Source: Sphingobacterium multivorum (GTDB lineage: Bacteria; Bacteroidota; Bacteroidia; Sphingobacteriales; Sphingobacteriaceae). Taken from it: a stretch of 64,000 nucleotides of DNA. The notes below the pieces were generated by a model. The model saw nothing but the letters and a program-made list of their open reading frames with translations, was not told the origin of the DNA and ran no database searches. The DNA lies in assembly GCF_039511225.1 (NCBI RefSeq), contig NZ_CP154261.1, forward strand, positions 2,108,001 through 2,172,000, read 5' to 3'. The stretch's first letter is position 1. Each line of letters starts with the position of its first letter. Below are positions 37,440-47,568 of the stretch, one piece after another. Position numbers and translations under genes: made by a program.

Positions 37440-38426
37440 ATGAAGAAAGTACTAATTTTGATGGGTATTTTATTGATACCAATATTTTTTATTATACTGA
37501 ATAATACGGGAAGGGGAACAGTCGCTAAAGATAATATCGTGTTTCGAGATAAATTATCTGAATACAATTTATTCAAAGGCAAAATTGCTGATCTTGTTCC
37601 AAACGACCAGGGAATTTCCTATGAATTAGCCTCCACCTTATTTACAGACTATACCGATAAAAAGCGCGTCATCTTTCTTCCCAGGGGAAAAAAAATGATC
37701 GCCTCAGATGATGGTTTGCCCAGCTTCCCCGACGGTACCCTAATTGCCAAAACATTTTTTTATCCGCAAAAAGATGCGGCCGGAGATGTACGACAGCAAT
37801 TGCTTGAAACACGGCTGTTGATTTATAAAGACGGACAGTGGAATGCAGCAACCTATCAATGGAATGCAGCCCAAGATGAAGCTTTGTTGTTGATGGACAG
37901 TGCTTCCGTGCATGTTTCGTTTTTGGACAGCAAAGGTGACGAGCGACAAACAAATTATATTATTCCTTCACGAAACGATTGTATGGCATGCCATCGACAA
38001 GGAAATCAGCTGTTTCCGATAGGTCCAAAGATCAGAAATCTGAACCGGATAATCGGTCACGATGGTGACAGCATTCAGCAACTGGTGCAGTTGACCAAAC
38101 AGGGGGCTCTCGATCTGAAGTCCTTCAAAAGCTTCACGAATTTACCGAGTTATGATGACCTTGCGCAATCAACTGCAAGTCGTGCGCGAGCTTATTTGGA
38201 AATCAACTGTGCCCATTGTCACAATCCGAAAGGGACAGCCTACATGACCATGCTGGATCTTCGTTATGAAAGCCCCATGCATGAAACTGGAATTTGGTTG
38301 AAACAAGCGAAGATTATTGGACGGATGTCTACATTGGGAGAGATGCATATGCCTCAAAAGGGAACCACTGTACTGCATGATGAAGGCATCCTGCTGATTA
38401 AAACCTATCTAAAAACTTTAAAATAA
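37440..38426 (+). CDS. Diheme c-type cytochrome-like protein, TIGR03806 (SO2930/HNE_0200) family
   Basis: A 328-residue exported protein with an N-terminal hydrophobic signal/anchor (about 3-20). Two heme-attachment motifs are present: C181-M-A-C184-H185 and C257-A-H-C260-H261. The regions FLPRGKKM, FPDGTLIAKTFFYP and RLLIYKDGQWNAATYQWNA match the conserved family whose members are often paired with a parallel beta-helix protein (TIGR03805). No such partner is in this window. It probably works in periplasmic electron transfer; substrate unknown. It is divergent from cydA. Confidence 0.8.
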   Translation: MKKVLILMGILLIPIFFIILNNTGRGTVAKDNIVFRDKLSEYNLFKGKIADLVPNDQGISYELASTLFTDYTDKKRVIFLPRGKKMIASDDGLPSFPDGTLIAKTFFYPQKDAAGDVRQQLLETRLLIYKDGQWNAATYQWNAAQDEALLLMDSASVHVSFLDSKGDERQTNYIIPSRNDCMACHRQGNQLFPIGPKIRNLNRIIGHDGDSIQQLVQLTKQGALDLKSFKSFTNLPSYDDLAQSTASRARAYLEINCAHCHNPKGTAYMTMLDLRYESPMHETGIWLKQAKIIGRMSTLGEMHMPQKGTTVLHDEGILLIKTYLKTLK

Positions 38427-38528
38427 CAGCCCTTTGCTTATCCTTGGTCGGCAATCTTTTACATCTACAGTTTGCTTATATTATCCCTCTGCATGTCTCG
38501 TACATTTATTTTAATAAAATCTATAGAA

Positions 38529-38562
38529 TTGGTAGATTATATTAAAATTACTTCTATATTTG
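38529..38562 (+). promoter_or_regulatory. Promoter of the SusC/SusD/sulfatase operon
   Basis: TTG at 38529-38531 and TATATTTG at 38555-38562, with 23 bases between them, fit the Bacteroidota -33/-7 consensus exactly. The predicted transcription start near 38568 leaves a leader of about 300 bases before the SusC ATG. Confidence 0.7.
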
Positions 38563-38578
38563 TGAGAAGATAACAGGT

Positions 38579-38609
38579 CGCTGTTGAAAGTATAGCATAC
38601 TTTTCAGCG
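38579..38609 (+). promoter_or_regulatory. Leader hairpin 1
   Basis: CGCTG...AAAGTAT (38579-38593) pairs with ATACTTTTCAGCG (38597-38609), leaving a 3-base loop and a small bulge. It lies about 10 bases after the predicted transcription start, so the mRNA would begin with a strong 5' stem. Confidence 0.55.
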
Positions 38610-38629
38610 TGACGTATTAACACATTATT

Positions 38630-38740
38630 ATGGAACATATCAATATTAGTAAAAGCACATTTTTCGTAAGTATTACTGCAAAGTCTCTGAAGGCTAAATC
38701 CCCTGATGTAAGAAAGATGCGAATGTGCCTTATAGGATAA
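38630..38740 (+). CDS. Putative leader peptide (36 codons) in the SusC/sulfatase leader
   Basis: ATG at 38630 opens a 36-codon frame with stop TAA at 38738. The peptide is basic and starts MEHINISKSTFF; it ends RKMRMCLIG. The placement is good for a leader peptide: 60 bases after the predicted transcription start, between two hairpins, and about 125 bases before the SusC ATG. The clustered sulfur amino acids (Met-Arg-Met-Cys) near the end are notable because the operon encodes a sulfatase. No similar frame was found before the other three SusC genes. Translation is unproven. Confidence 0.45.
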   Translation: MEHINISKSTFFVSITAKSLKAKSPDVRKMRMCLIG

Positions 38741-38763
38741 TTTCCCTTATCTTTTCTCAAACT

Positions 38764-38797
38764 GACAGCAGGGGAGGCGCTCGCTTCCCCTCATGTC
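38764..38797 (+). promoter_or_regulatory. Leader hairpin 2
   Basis: AGGGGAGGCG (38770-38779) pairs with CGCTTCCCCT (38782-38791), with one G-U pair, extended by GACA (38764-38767) with TGTC (38794-38797). It is the most stable structure in the leader and lies 24 bases after the small ORF. No T-run follows, so it is not an ordinary terminator. Confidence 0.6.
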
Positions 38798-38864
38798 TTC
38801 AAAATAAAAACAAGTTTTCGATTGGCGTTGGCACTTGTTCGTATTCACCATTAATACTTTATCT

Positions 38865-41800
38865 ATGAAAAATCTTAGGGTACTCCGGTATTCTACCTTG
38901 TCGCTATGTTTATTGTTATCTGGCGTTGGGCATCAGGTATATGCACAAACAGATGTTAAACCGATTGTCAATGCTTCCTTATCAGGCTATGTATATGATG
39001 GTCAGCGTAAGCAGCCTCTTGAAGGCGTAACCATTCAACTCGAAGCTGTAACGCATGTTGTTACAACAGATCAAAAAGGTTTTTTTCAAATTGTAACGGG
39101 ACAGAAATTACCCTTTTCCATTACACTCTCGCGCATTGGCTATAAGAAAAAGACCTTGTTAGTTTCCGAATCTCCCACAAAAATTGAATTAGAGCCAGTT
39201 ACACAGGACCTGGATGAGGTGGTCGTTGTTGGCTATGGAACACAAAAGAAGATCTCGTTGACCAATTCAATCGCCAGTATTGAAGGTGATAAACTGACGA
39301 AAAGGCCTGTCTCAAATACACAGCAGGCTTTGCAGGGCTTACTACCGGGGGTGACTGTTCAAGACCTTGGTGGAAAACCAGGGCAATCGGCTGCCAATAT
39401 TCGAATCAGAGGACTGACGACATTTAATACCAATTCGAGCAGCACCAGTGGATATGATCTCAGCAAGAATAATGCTTTGGTTATCGTGGACGGAATTGAA
39501 CAACCCTGGTCCAAGTTAAACCCCAATGATATCGCTTCAATTTCAGTCCTGAAGGATGCGGCTTCCACGGCGATATATGGATCACGTGCGACCAACGGTG
39601 TAATTATTGTAACCACCAAAAGTGCAAAATCTGGCCATGTTGTGATTGATTATAATGGCTATTACGCCTTACAAAAATCAATCAACACCCCAAAGCAGAT
39701 GGACGCCGTATCCTACCTCCAACTGCAACAGGACGCCTACCGTAACGCGGGGCTGGCGGTGCCGGCGCGATTTACTGACGAATCAATAGCGGCATATCGG
39801 ACTTCCACGGACCGTGAAAAATATCCACTGCCCAATACATGGTTTGATACATTGTTGAGAACTGCTCCGCAGCAGGACCATGCCTTGTCATTCGCAGGGG
39901 GAAATGACATTCTACGTTCTAGATTGGCGGTTCGTTATAATAAACAGGATGGTATTATTGATCATTATGGCGCTGAACTGGCGGATATTAGGCTAAACAA
40001 CGATTATAAAGCAAGCTCTTGGCTCAATTTTACGGGAAGTATAAACTACCGATATAGTAAAGCCGCCGAGCCCGGACGTGATCCGATCAATAACTTTCTC
40101 CATGGCTCGATGTGGGTGGTGCCTAAATATGATGATGGTACTTACGGATTAAGTACACAAGGAAATAATCCTTTAATGCTGATTGAGAAAAGTGGTTTTA
40201 AAAAGGTTAATGAAAACTACTTAAGCTCCATCGTTAAAACCGACATTCAATTGTGGAGAAATTTGTTATTTACGTCCCAATTTGGTGTAAGAGTGAACCT
40301 AAATAATACCAAAACCTTTTTGAACGCTTTTGACAATAAGGACCGAAATACAGGTATTGTAAAAAGTTTTCCGATCAATTCATTAAACGAAATTCGTGAT
40401 AATAGCAGCGAGTATACATGGAACAATCTGTTGACCTATCAATTGGCGGCTGGGCCAAATCATATTAAGGCACTTGTTGGCTATTCACAGATTCACAATT
40501 ATCAAAATTACTTAACGGCTTATCGCGAAAGATTCTACAATAATGATATCACCTCTATCGGACAAGGAGCCGATGATGCGACCAAAAACAATAATGGATA
40601 TGATGTGCAGTATGGCTTGCGTTCGTTTTTTGGTCGGGTAAATTACGATTGGGATGGCAAGTATCTGCTCGAAGTGAATGGGCGTTATGATGGTTCATCC
40701 CGTTTTACGGGCGACAAGCAATATGGTTTTTTCCCTTCGGCATCAGCAGGATGGCTCTTATCCAAAGAAAACTTTTGGGAACCTATTCGAAATTCGTTGA
40801 ACGAATTCAAAGTGCGTGCTTCCTGGGGCAAGACAGGAAACCAATCGGTAGATTTGTATAGTTATTATTCTGCCCTCATTGCGGCAGGATATGATTTTGG
40901 GGGTAAATCTGTACAGGGTTATCGACTGGACAGTTATGCCAATCAGCAATTGGGCTGGGAATCTACGATTCAGTATGATTTGGGCTTGGATGCCGCTTTC
41001 TTAAACAATCGTTTGACTTTTACCTTGGATTACTATAAAAAGGTAACTGACGATATTCTACTGAATCTGGATATTCCTGCCGTTTTGGGATTAAAGCCTT
41101 CACCCCAAAATGCGGGAACAGTACTGAATCGCGGTTGGGAATTCAGCGCAAATTATCAGAAAAGACCAAGTGTGCCTGGGGCTTTTGCTTACCAGCTGAA
41201 TGCAAATTTAAGTATCAACCATAATGAAGTAACCGATCTAAAAGGTACTGGACCCTACATTGCCGGATCGGATATTGACCCAAGGTATATTATTGCGAAA
41301 GGACTTCCGATCAACACACTTTGGGGATATAAGACCGATGGTCTCTTTCAGTCTGCGGAGGAAATTAAAGCTTATGGTGCTACGTATGCTACAAATACGA
41401 AGCCCGGAGATGTGAAATATGTGGATTTGAACGGCGACGGGGTGATCAATGCAAATGACATGGCCGCTGTTGGCAACTCTTTCCCCAAATATACCTTCGG
41501 AATAAATGGGAGTTTCACCTTTAAGAACTTTGATCTTGATCTGCTCTTTCAAGGTGCAGCAAAAGTCGATACCCGGTTGTCAGGAGCATTGGCTGAGATG
41601 GGAAATCAGGAAGGCTTTACACACGAAATATTTACAAACGATTATTGGACACCAACACATACGGATGCACGCTTTCCGCGCGTGGTCAAATATGATTTGC
41701 GTAATGTCGCAACCTCGGACCGTTTAGTGGTTAACGGTTCTTACCTGCGGTTGAAAAACATACAGGTTGGATATACAGTGCCACTACATGCTATCGGAAA

Positions 41801-41960
41801 GACAGCAATCAACAAACTTCGGGTATACCTATCCGCGACGAATTTATGGACAATTTCAAAATTGAATGAATGGAACCTGGATCCTGAAGCGGAATCTGGA
41901 CGAGCGGTATATTATCCGCAAACCGGCCTTTATACACTGGGCGTCAATTTGACGCTGTAG
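38865..41960 (+). CDS. SusC/RagA family TonB-linked outer membrane protein (sulfatase locus)
   Basis: 1031 residues from the ATG at 38865; a TTG ten codons earlier is less likely since the signal peptide begins right at this ATG (cleavage after QVYAQ). Carboxypeptidase-like domain (about 40-115), plug starting DLDEVVVVGYGTQKKISLTNS, and a beta-barrel to the C-terminal strand. It imports an oligosaccharide, probably sulfated, since the operon continues with SusD and a sulfatase. Transcribed from a long structured leader. Confidence 0.95.
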   Translation: MKNLRVLRYSTLSLCLLLSGVGHQVYAQTDVKPIVNASLSGYVYDGQRKQPLEGVTIQLEAVTHVVTTDQKGFFQIVTGQKLPFSITLSRIGYKKKTLLVSESPTKIELEPVTQDLDEVVVVGYGTQKKISLTNSIASIEGDKLTKRPVSNTQQALQGLLPGVTVQDLGGKPGQSAANIRIRGLTTFNTNSSSTSGYDLSKNNALVIVDGIEQPWSKLNPNDIASISVLKDAASTAIYGSRATNGVIIVTTKSAKSGHVVIDYNGYYALQKSINTPKQMDAVSYLQLQQDAYRNAGLAVPARFTDESIAAYRTSTDREKYPLPNTWFDTLLRTAPQQDHALSFAGGNDILRSRLAVRYNKQDGIIDHYGAELADIRLNNDYKASSWLNFTGSINYRYSKAAEPGRDPINNFLHGSMWVVPKYDDGTYGLSTQGNNPLMLIEKSGFKKVNENYLSSIVKTDIQLWRNLLFTSQFGVRVNLNNTKTFLNAFDNKDRNTGIVKSFPINSLNEIRDNSSEYTWNNLLTYQLAAGPNHIKALVGYSQIHNYQNYLTAYRERFYNNDITSIGQGADDATKNNNGYDVQYGLRSFFGRVNYDWDGKYLLEVNGRYDGSSRFTGDKQYGFFPSASAGWLLSKENFWEPIRNSLNEFKVRASWGKTGNQSVDLYSYYSALIAAGYDFGGKSVQGYRLDSYANQQLGWESTIQYDLGLDAAFLNNRLTFTLDYYKKVTDDILLNLDIPAVLGLKPSPQNAGTVLNRGWEFSANYQKRPSVPGAFAYQLNANLSINHNEVTDLKGTGPYIAGSDIDPRYIIAKGLPINTLWGYKTDGLFQSAEEIKAYGATYATNTKPGDVKYVDLNGDGVINANDMAAVGNSFPKYTFGINGSFTFKNFDLDLLFQGAAKVDTRLSGALAEMGNQEGFTHEIFTNDYWTPTHTDARFPRVVKYDLRNVATSDRLVVNGSYLRLKNIQVGYTVPLHAIGKTAINKLRVYLSATNLWTISKLNEWNLDPEAESGRAVYYPQTGLYTLGVNLTL

Positions 41961-41992
41961 TGTGATTGTTAATAATATATAATTGAAAACGA

Positions 41993-43603
41993 ATGAAATT
42001 TTACAACTATCTATATCAAAAAAGAAACCTGATTTTCAGTTTCGGACTGTTTTCGCTTATGCTGATTAGCTGTGATAAGAATCTGTTAGATGCTGTACCT
42101 ACCGACCGCCTGTCGGAAAATATATTTTGGAAGAGCCAAGCCGATGCGGAGCTAGCTGTAAATGCGCTCTACAACGACCTGGATGGAGCAGAAATCTTCT
42201 ATTCCGATGCACTGACGGATATAGCCCATGTCAATCAGCCTTTCGCTGTGGATGCCTATATTGAATTGGGTACCTATGATGCTTCAAGTTCCCGGTTGTA
42301 CAACACCTGGAGCAGTGCCTATAAAGGAATCGGTGCAGCCAATTACTTTTTGGCGAATGTTGGTAAAATCGAGGGCAGCAAAGATGAAACATTGATTGCT
42401 CGATATATCGGCGAAGCCCGCGTGTTAAGAGCCTATCAATATATCAAATTGGCCTATTTATTCGGTGCAGTTCCTCTGGTAAAGGCACCATTGACACTAC
42501 AGGAAGGAAGAGAAGTACAACAAGCGACGCTATCTGAAATCTATGATTTTATCGACAGCGAGTTGGAACTTGCTGTGGCAAGTTTGCCTGAGAGCTACTC
42601 GAGTAACGATATCGGACGCATAACCCGTTGGGCCGCATTGGGCCTGAAAGCCCGCTCGGATTTATATGCAGGACGTTTTGCAGCAGCAGCAAAGGCAGCA
42701 AAAACGATTATCGATGGCAAACGATTCGAGCTTTACCCTTCGTACGCAAATCTGTTTACGTATGCAGCTGAAAATAACAAAGAGGTGCTGTTGGATAAGC
42801 AATTTCTGGAAAATATATACACACAAAGTGTCTTTAACCTCTTGGCCCCCTATAGCCAGCAAAATGGGCAGAGTACCTATGTGCCTACCAAAGCCTTGGT
42901 CGATAGCTATACCACATCTAAAGGGGATTTAATTACGGATGCCAATAGTGGTTATGATTCCAAAAATCCCTATAAAAATCGCGATCCGAGGCTTGCTTTC
43001 TCAATTTTTTTGGACGGCGATCCGCTTCCGAATGGGGCTACTTTTCATCCCGCACCCAATAGTGGGACTGCTGATGCTGTGGGGAGCACCTATATTGCTT
43101 CCACAACAGGTTTCAATATAAAGAAGTATATTGATAAAAAGGATTTGGCAAACCCTTCTAAAAGTGGTCTGAATATTATACTATTACGTTATGCTGAAAT
43201 ATTATTGACCTATGCGGAAGCAAAGATTGAGCTCGGGGAGGTCGATGCCAGTGTTTACGATGTGATCAACCAAATTAGAAATTCGCGAACGGATGTAAAA
43301 CTTCCAATAGTAAGTAATCAAGTAAATCAGGAACAACTTCGTCAGCTGGTTCGTCGGGAGCGTACAGTGGAACTGGCATTTGAAGGATTGCATCTAGCGG
43401 ACATAAGACGATGGAAAACTGCCGAAAAGGTTGTTCCTGGTAAAGTATATGGCATCACGTATCAAAACAATAACGGAGAGACTGTTGTCGTTGAAGCAGC
43501 CTCCGAAAGCCGTGTTTTTGATGCGAAAAAGCATTATCTCTGGCCCATTCCACAACGGGAAATTAACCTCAATCCGAATTTAAAACAGAATCCAAATTGG
43601 TAA
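41993..43603 (+). CDS. SusD/RagB family outer membrane lipoprotein (sulfatase locus)
   Basis: A 536-residue SusD-like lipoprotein with lipobox LMLISC (C27). The N-terminal TPR helices and the C-terminal region with [21 protein letters not shown] and the ending [22 protein letters not shown] are typical of the family. It binds glycan at the cell surface together with the SusC encoded 32 bases upstream. The sulfatase gene begins within 45 bases. Confidence 0.95.
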   Translation: MKFYNYLYQKRNLIFSFGLFSLMLISCDKNLLDAVPTDRLSENIFWKSQADAELAVNALYNDLDGAEIFYSDALTDIAHVNQPFAVDAYIELGTYDASSSRLYNTWSSAYKGIGAANYFLANVGKIEGSKDETLIARYIGEARVLRAYQYIKLAYLFGAVPLVKAPLTLQEGREVQQATLSEIYDFIDSELELAVASLPESYSSNDIGRITRWAALGLKARSDLYAGRFAAAAKAAKTIIDGKRFELYPSYANLFTYAAENNKEVLLDKQFLENIYTQSVFNLLAPYSQQNGQSTYVPTKALVDSYTTSKGDLITDANSGYDSKNPYKNRDPRLAFSIFLDGDPLPNGATFHPAPNSGTADAVGSTYIASTTGFNIKKYIDKKDLANPSKSGLNIILLRYAEILLTYAEAKIELGEVDASVYDVINQIRNSRTDVKLPIVSNQVNQEQLRQLVRRERTVELAFEGLHLADIRRWKTAEKVVPGKVYGITYQNNNGETVVVEAASESRVFDAKKHYLWPIPQREINLNPNLKQNPNW

Positions 43604-43646
43604 AAATTGTTATCTTGTGGCACGAATCCAATTAACTCATACAACT

Positions 43647-45011
43647 ATGATGCAATACACTAAATTTATGACCGCTATGGCTTTATTTTTACTGGTGACT
43701 TTTGCCAATGCCCAGCAAAAAAAGCCTAATATTATCTTAATTTTGACCGATGATCTCGGATATAGCGACATTGGCTGTTATGGAAGTCCGAATATTTCAA
43801 CCCCCTTTTTGGATTCGATCGCCAGTAAGGGCGTGAGAGCAACAAACTTTATGGTTTCTACGCCCTCGTGTACACCTTCAAGAGCTTCTTTATTAACCGG
43901 GAGATATGCTTCACGTTATAATCTTCCAGCACCAATCGGTCCAGGCTCAGATTTAGGCTTGCCTGATGAGGAGGAAACGATTGCCGAATTATTAAAAAAG
44001 ATAGGCTATCGGACAGCATTGGTCGGAAAATGGCATTTAGGAGATAAACAAACTTACCATCATCCTAATCAGCAAGGCTTCGATTCTTTTTATGGCATGC
44101 TGTATAGCCACGACTACCGCGATCCTTATGTAAAGACCGACTCTGTCATTAAGATCTTCCGGAATCGGAAACCTGAAGTCCTGGCACCCGACGATTCGGA
44201 CCTGAGCGCACTTTATCACAAAGAAACAGTGAAGTTTATTGAAAATCAAGATAAAGATCATCCATTCTTTTTATATTATGCGCATAATTTTCCGCATCTT
44301 CCTTTGGCATTTGCCAATAAAAAGAACCGATTTGCAGATCAACAAAACGCAGGCCCTCTTGGTGCGGTGATGCAACAGCTGGATCATAATTTTTCGGAGC
44401 TCTGGAAAACGGTTGAGCGAAAAGGCCTCGCCGATAACACCATTTTAATTTTTTCAAGTGATAATGGTCCCTGGATAGCTTATCCATCGCGAATGTCTGA
44501 CGATCACGCTACAAAGAACTGGCACGTGGGTACTGCAGGTGTCTTCAAAGGGTCAAAAGCCGAAACAACAGAAGGTGGTGTCCGTGTACCGTTCATTGTT
44601 TATGGAAAAGGTTATGCTCAAGAAGGGAAAGTTCTTCGACAGGCAATTAGCAACTTGGATGTGTTGCCGACCATCGCTAAATGGACCGGTGCATCCTTGC
44701 CGAAGAAATCCATTGATGGTCAAGCGATCGATGCTTTGTTAAACGGCAAATCGGAAGATTTAAAAACAGCACATAGACCGATATTTTTGGTGAATTATGG
44801 ACATGTTGAGGCGGTTCGGTCAGGTGACTGGAAGTATCGTCGGATAGCGGGTGGAGTCAATCAGATTTCGGGTAAACCTTATGATGCTATTGAAGAATTA
44901 CATAACATTGCCTGGGATCCAAGTGAAAGAACCAATATTTTAACGGAATATCCAGAAAAAGCAGCGGAATTGCGTTTATTATTTGAAAGCTTTGATGGGA
45001 ATATGAAGTAG
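43647..45011 (+). CDS. Sulfatase, formylglycine-dependent (S1 family, Cys type)
   Basis: A 454-residue exported arylsulfatase-like enzyme from the ATG at 43647; an upstream in-frame GTG at 43617 would only lengthen the signal peptide (cleavage after FANAQ). Early metal ligands lie in [11 protein letters not shown]. The activation motif C75[10 protein letters not shown] is of the Cys type, which needs an anaerobic-type or other formylglycine-generating enzyme not encoded in the window. It removes sulfate esters from a carbohydrate; the exact sugar cannot be read. It is the third gene of the SusC/SusD operon. Confidence 0.94.
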   Translation: MMQYTKFMTAMALFLLVTFANAQQKKPNIILILTDDLGYSDIGCYGSPNISTPFLDSIASKGVRATNFMVSTPSCTPSRASLLTGRYASRYNLPAPIGPGSDLGLPDEEETIAELLKKIGYRTALVGKWHLGDKQTYHHPNQQGFDSFYGMLYSHDYRDPYVKTDSVIKIFRNRKPEVLAPDDSDLSALYHKETVKFIENQDKDHPFFLYYAHNFPHLPLAFANKKNRFADQQNAGPLGAVMQQLDHNFSELWKTVERKGLADNTILIFSSDNGPWIAYPSRMSDDHATKNWHVGTAGVFKGSKAETTEGGVRVPFIVYGKGYAQEGKVLRQAISNLDVLPTIAKWTGASLPKKSIDGQAIDALLNGKSEDLKTAHRPIFLVNYGHVEAVRSGDWKYRRIAGGVNQISGKPYDAIEELHNIAWDPSERTNILTEYPEKAAELRLLFESFDGNMK

Positions 45012-45028
45012 CTAGCAATAGCAATGAC

Positions 45029-45072
45029 TAAACATAGACATCGTTAAACATAGACATCGTTAAACATAGACA
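45029..45072. repeat. 16-bp tandem repeat, 2.75 copies
   Basis: TAAACATAGACATCGT occurs at 45029-45044 and 45045-45060, then its first 12 bases at 45061-45072, running straight into the terminator stem. A probable slippage repeat. Confidence 0.8.
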
Positions 45073-45112
45073 AGGCGGCACTTATTTTCGAAGTGCCGCC
45101 TTGTTTTTTTAT
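45071..45112 (+). terminator. Rho-independent terminator after the sulfatase gene
   Basis: CAAGGCGGCACTT (45071-45083) pairs perfectly with AAGTGCCGCCTTG (45091-45103), followed by T7. It separates the sulfatase operon from the convergent GH3 gene. Confidence 0.95.
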
Positions 45113-45127
45113 AGAGATGCAATAGAT

Positions 45128-47404
45128 TTAAAGCAATTCAAACTCTTTTTCTTTTACATCACGGCTGTTGGGGCCAATGTAGACTTTGAAAGTTCCTGGT
45201 TCGGCAACGTAATTCAGATTGTTGTCAAAAAATTTGAGATCATCTACTTTGATGTTAAAGTTTACCGTTTTTTGCTCTCCTTTTTTGAGAAATATTTTTT
45301 GAAAGCCTTTTAATTCTTTTACAGGACGCGTGACAGAACCAACAACATCCTGGATATAGAGCTGCACGGTTTCTTCCGCATCATAATTTCCTGTATTGTG
45401 GATGTCGATACTTGCTTGCAGCGTACCTTTATCGTCAATTGTGTTGCGGTCAAGACGAATTTCACCATAGGTAAACGTCGTATAACTTAATCCATAACCA
45501 AAAGGGTAGAGTGGGGCATTGCTTATATCGAGATAATTGGATTTGAATTTTTCAAAATCGCCCGAGTTTCCGTAGGGTCTACCGGTGTTTTTGTGCGCAT
45601 AATAGATCGGAATCTGACCGACATTTCGTGGGAAGGTGGCCGTAATCTTACCTGAGGGAACGACGTCCCCGAATAAGACATCGGCTACTGCTTTTCCTGT
45701 TTCCGTTCCGCCAAACCAAACGTTTAATATGGCTGGTACGTGAGCATCTTCCCAGGTAAGCGTAAGTGGTCTACCCGTAAATAACACCAATACAACTGGT
45801 TTTCCTGTTGCCAGTAATGCTTTTAACAGGTTCTGTTGATTTTTCGGGATGTCCAATTCGGAGCGACTGGAGCTTTCACCCGACATTTCTGATGATTCAC
45901 CAAGAGCAGCCACTACCACATCGGATTGTTGAGCAACTTTTACGGCGTCTGCGATGATCTCCTCTTCTTTTCGCGAATCGCGTGCTATGGTACGGCCAAA
46001 CATGGTTGCATGCTTTTGGTAAATTGGATCTTCCAACAGATTGCTGCCTAGGTGTGTAAGGATATTGACTTGATTACCCAACACGGCTTTCATTCCCTCA
46101 ACTAAAGAGGCTGTTTTGTCCAATTCAGCACTGACACTCCATGTTCCGGGCATATTTGGACCTGAATTGGCCAATGGACCAATGACAGCAACTGTACCTG
46201 TTTTTTTCAATGGAAGTGCTTGGTTTTCATTTTTCAGCAAGACAAAAGATTTTGCTGCAATTTCCCGGGCTTTGGCATGATTGGCAGCCGATCCGATTAC
46301 AGTTTTTGCCCGTTTTTCGTCACAATAGCGGTAGGGATCGTCAAATAAGCCTAATTTATACTTGGCTTCCAAAACAAACCGGCAGGCCCTATCGATGTCT
46401 GCTATTTTGACCTTGCCCGCATCTAAAGATTTTTTTAGTGTCGTCAGAAACCCTTCACCAACCATATCCATATCAACGCCAGCATTCAGGCTTAAGGCGG
46501 AGACCTGTTGTAGGTTACCGAGGCCATGTGCTGTTAATTCGTTTACAGCAGTGTAATCAGTTACGACCAATCCTTTAAAGCCCCATTGCTTACGTAAGAC
46601 ATCCGTCATTAACCATTTATTTGCCGAGGCAGGGATACCATTGATATCGTTAAAAGAAGTCATGATACTTCCTGCTCCCGCATCTATCGCTGCTTTATAA
46701 GGAGGTAGATATTCGTTGTACATGCGATGAAGGCTCATATCCGTGCTATTGTAATCACGACCACCTTCGGCTGCACCATATAAGGCGAAATGTTTGACAC
46801 AGGCCATCATGGTGTTATGTGCTGCCAGGTTATCCCCTTGGAAGCCACGGACGATGGCTTCGGCAACCCGCGAGCTTAGATAGGTATCTTCACCCGCACC
46901 TTCGGAAATACGGCCCCAGCGTGGATCGCGCGAGATATCGACCATGGGCGAAAATGCCCAATTAATTCCATCGGCGGTAGCTTCTTCGGCGGCAATACGT
47001 GCCGATTGTTGAATCAAGTTCATATCCCAGGTAGCAGCAAGACCTAAGGGAATTGGGAATACCGTACGATAACCGTGAATGACATCCATCCCAAAAATGA
47101 TGGGTATTTTTAAACGGGATTGCTTGACGGCTATTTCTTGCGTTTTGCGAATTTTCGCTGGTGTGCTCATGCTGAAAATACCACCGATTTGACCGTTTCT
47201 AATTTTCGTATCCACATCGGTGGATACAGTGGTTCCAGTTGTCGCTTCGCCACCGGTTACCAAATTAAGTTGCCCAATCTTTTCTTCGACAGTCATCTTA
47301 GCCATAAGTTGATCAATGAACCTGTCCATTTTGGGATTGGATTGCGCTGGACTCGTATGCCAGGCTAGCAATGCAAGAAGGAAAGTACCTACTACTTTTT
47401 TCAT
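45128..47404 (-). CDS. bglX: Beta-glucosidase, glycoside hydrolase family 3 (BglX-like)
   Basis: A 758-residue periplasmic enzyme with signal peptide (cleavage after TSPAQ). It has the GH3 TIM barrel with nucleophile D283 (LVVTDYTAV), the alpha/beta sandwich domain with SGESSSRSELDIPKNQ, and the C-terminal fibronectin III-like domain. It releases glucose from the non-reducing end of beta-glucan oligosaccharides. It is the last gene of the minus-strand locus SusC-SusD-GH144-GH3, so sophoro-oligosaccharides are a likely substrate; BglX proteins can also accept other linkages. Confidence 0.94.
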   Translation of the reverse strand: MKKVVGTFLLALLAWHTSPAQSNPKMDRFIDQLMAKMTVEEKIGQLNLVTGGEATTGTTVSTDVDTKIRNGQIGGIFSMSTPAKIRKTQEIAVKQSRLKIPIIFGMDVIHGYRTVFPIPLGLAATWDMNLIQQSARIAAEEATADGINWAFSPMVDISRDPRWGRISEGAGEDTYLSSRVAEAIVRGFQGDNLAAHNTMMACVKHFALYGAAEGGRDYNSTDMSLHRMYNEYLPPYKAAIDAGAGSIMTSFNDINGIPASANKWLMTDVLRKQWGFKGLVVTDYTAVNELTAHGLGNLQQVSALSLNAGVDMDMVGEGFLTTLKKSLDAGKVKIADIDRACRFVLEAKYKLGLFDDPYRYCDEKRAKTVIGSAANHAKAREIAAKSFVLLKNENQALPLKKTGTVAVIGPLANSGPNMPGTWSVSAELDKTASLVEGMKAVLGNQVNILTHLGSNLLEDPIYQKHATMFGRTIARDSRKEEEIIADAVKVAQQSDVVVAALGESSEMSGESSSRSELDIPKNQQNLLKALLATGKPVVLVLFTGRPLTLTWEDAHVPAILNVWFGGTETGKAVADVLFGDVVPSGKITATFPRNVGQIPIYYAHKNTGRPYGNSGDFEKFKSNYLDISNAPLYPFGYGLSYTTFTYGEIRLDRNTIDDKGTLQASIDIHNTGNYDAEETVQLYIQDVVGSVTRPVKELKGFQKIFLKKGEQKTVNFNIKVDDLKFFDNNLNYVAEPGTFKVYIGPNSRDVKEKEFELL

Positions 47405-47521
47405 CGTATTATTTTTTTTGTGCGCATGGATTTTGCTTTCCGCGCAATAGGGTAGTTTATGTTAAGTGTTCAAGATGATCCCTGAGTTTTCTTGATCGGA
47501 TGTCCTGTTATTTTCGTGGAA

Positions 47522-47559
47522 GGAACCATTTTCAACGTGTGACGGATTGAAAATGATTC
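47522..47559 (-). terminator. Hairpin after the GH144-like gene
   Basis: ATTTTCAA (47528-47535) pairs perfectly with TTGAAAAT (47547-47554), extended by GGAA/TTCC (47522-47525, 47556-47559). It starts 10 bases after the GH144 stop on the minus strand. Without a clear T-run it may be a 3'-protecting or processing hairpin, not a terminator. Confidence 0.4.
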
Positions 47560-47568
47560 CATAGACCA

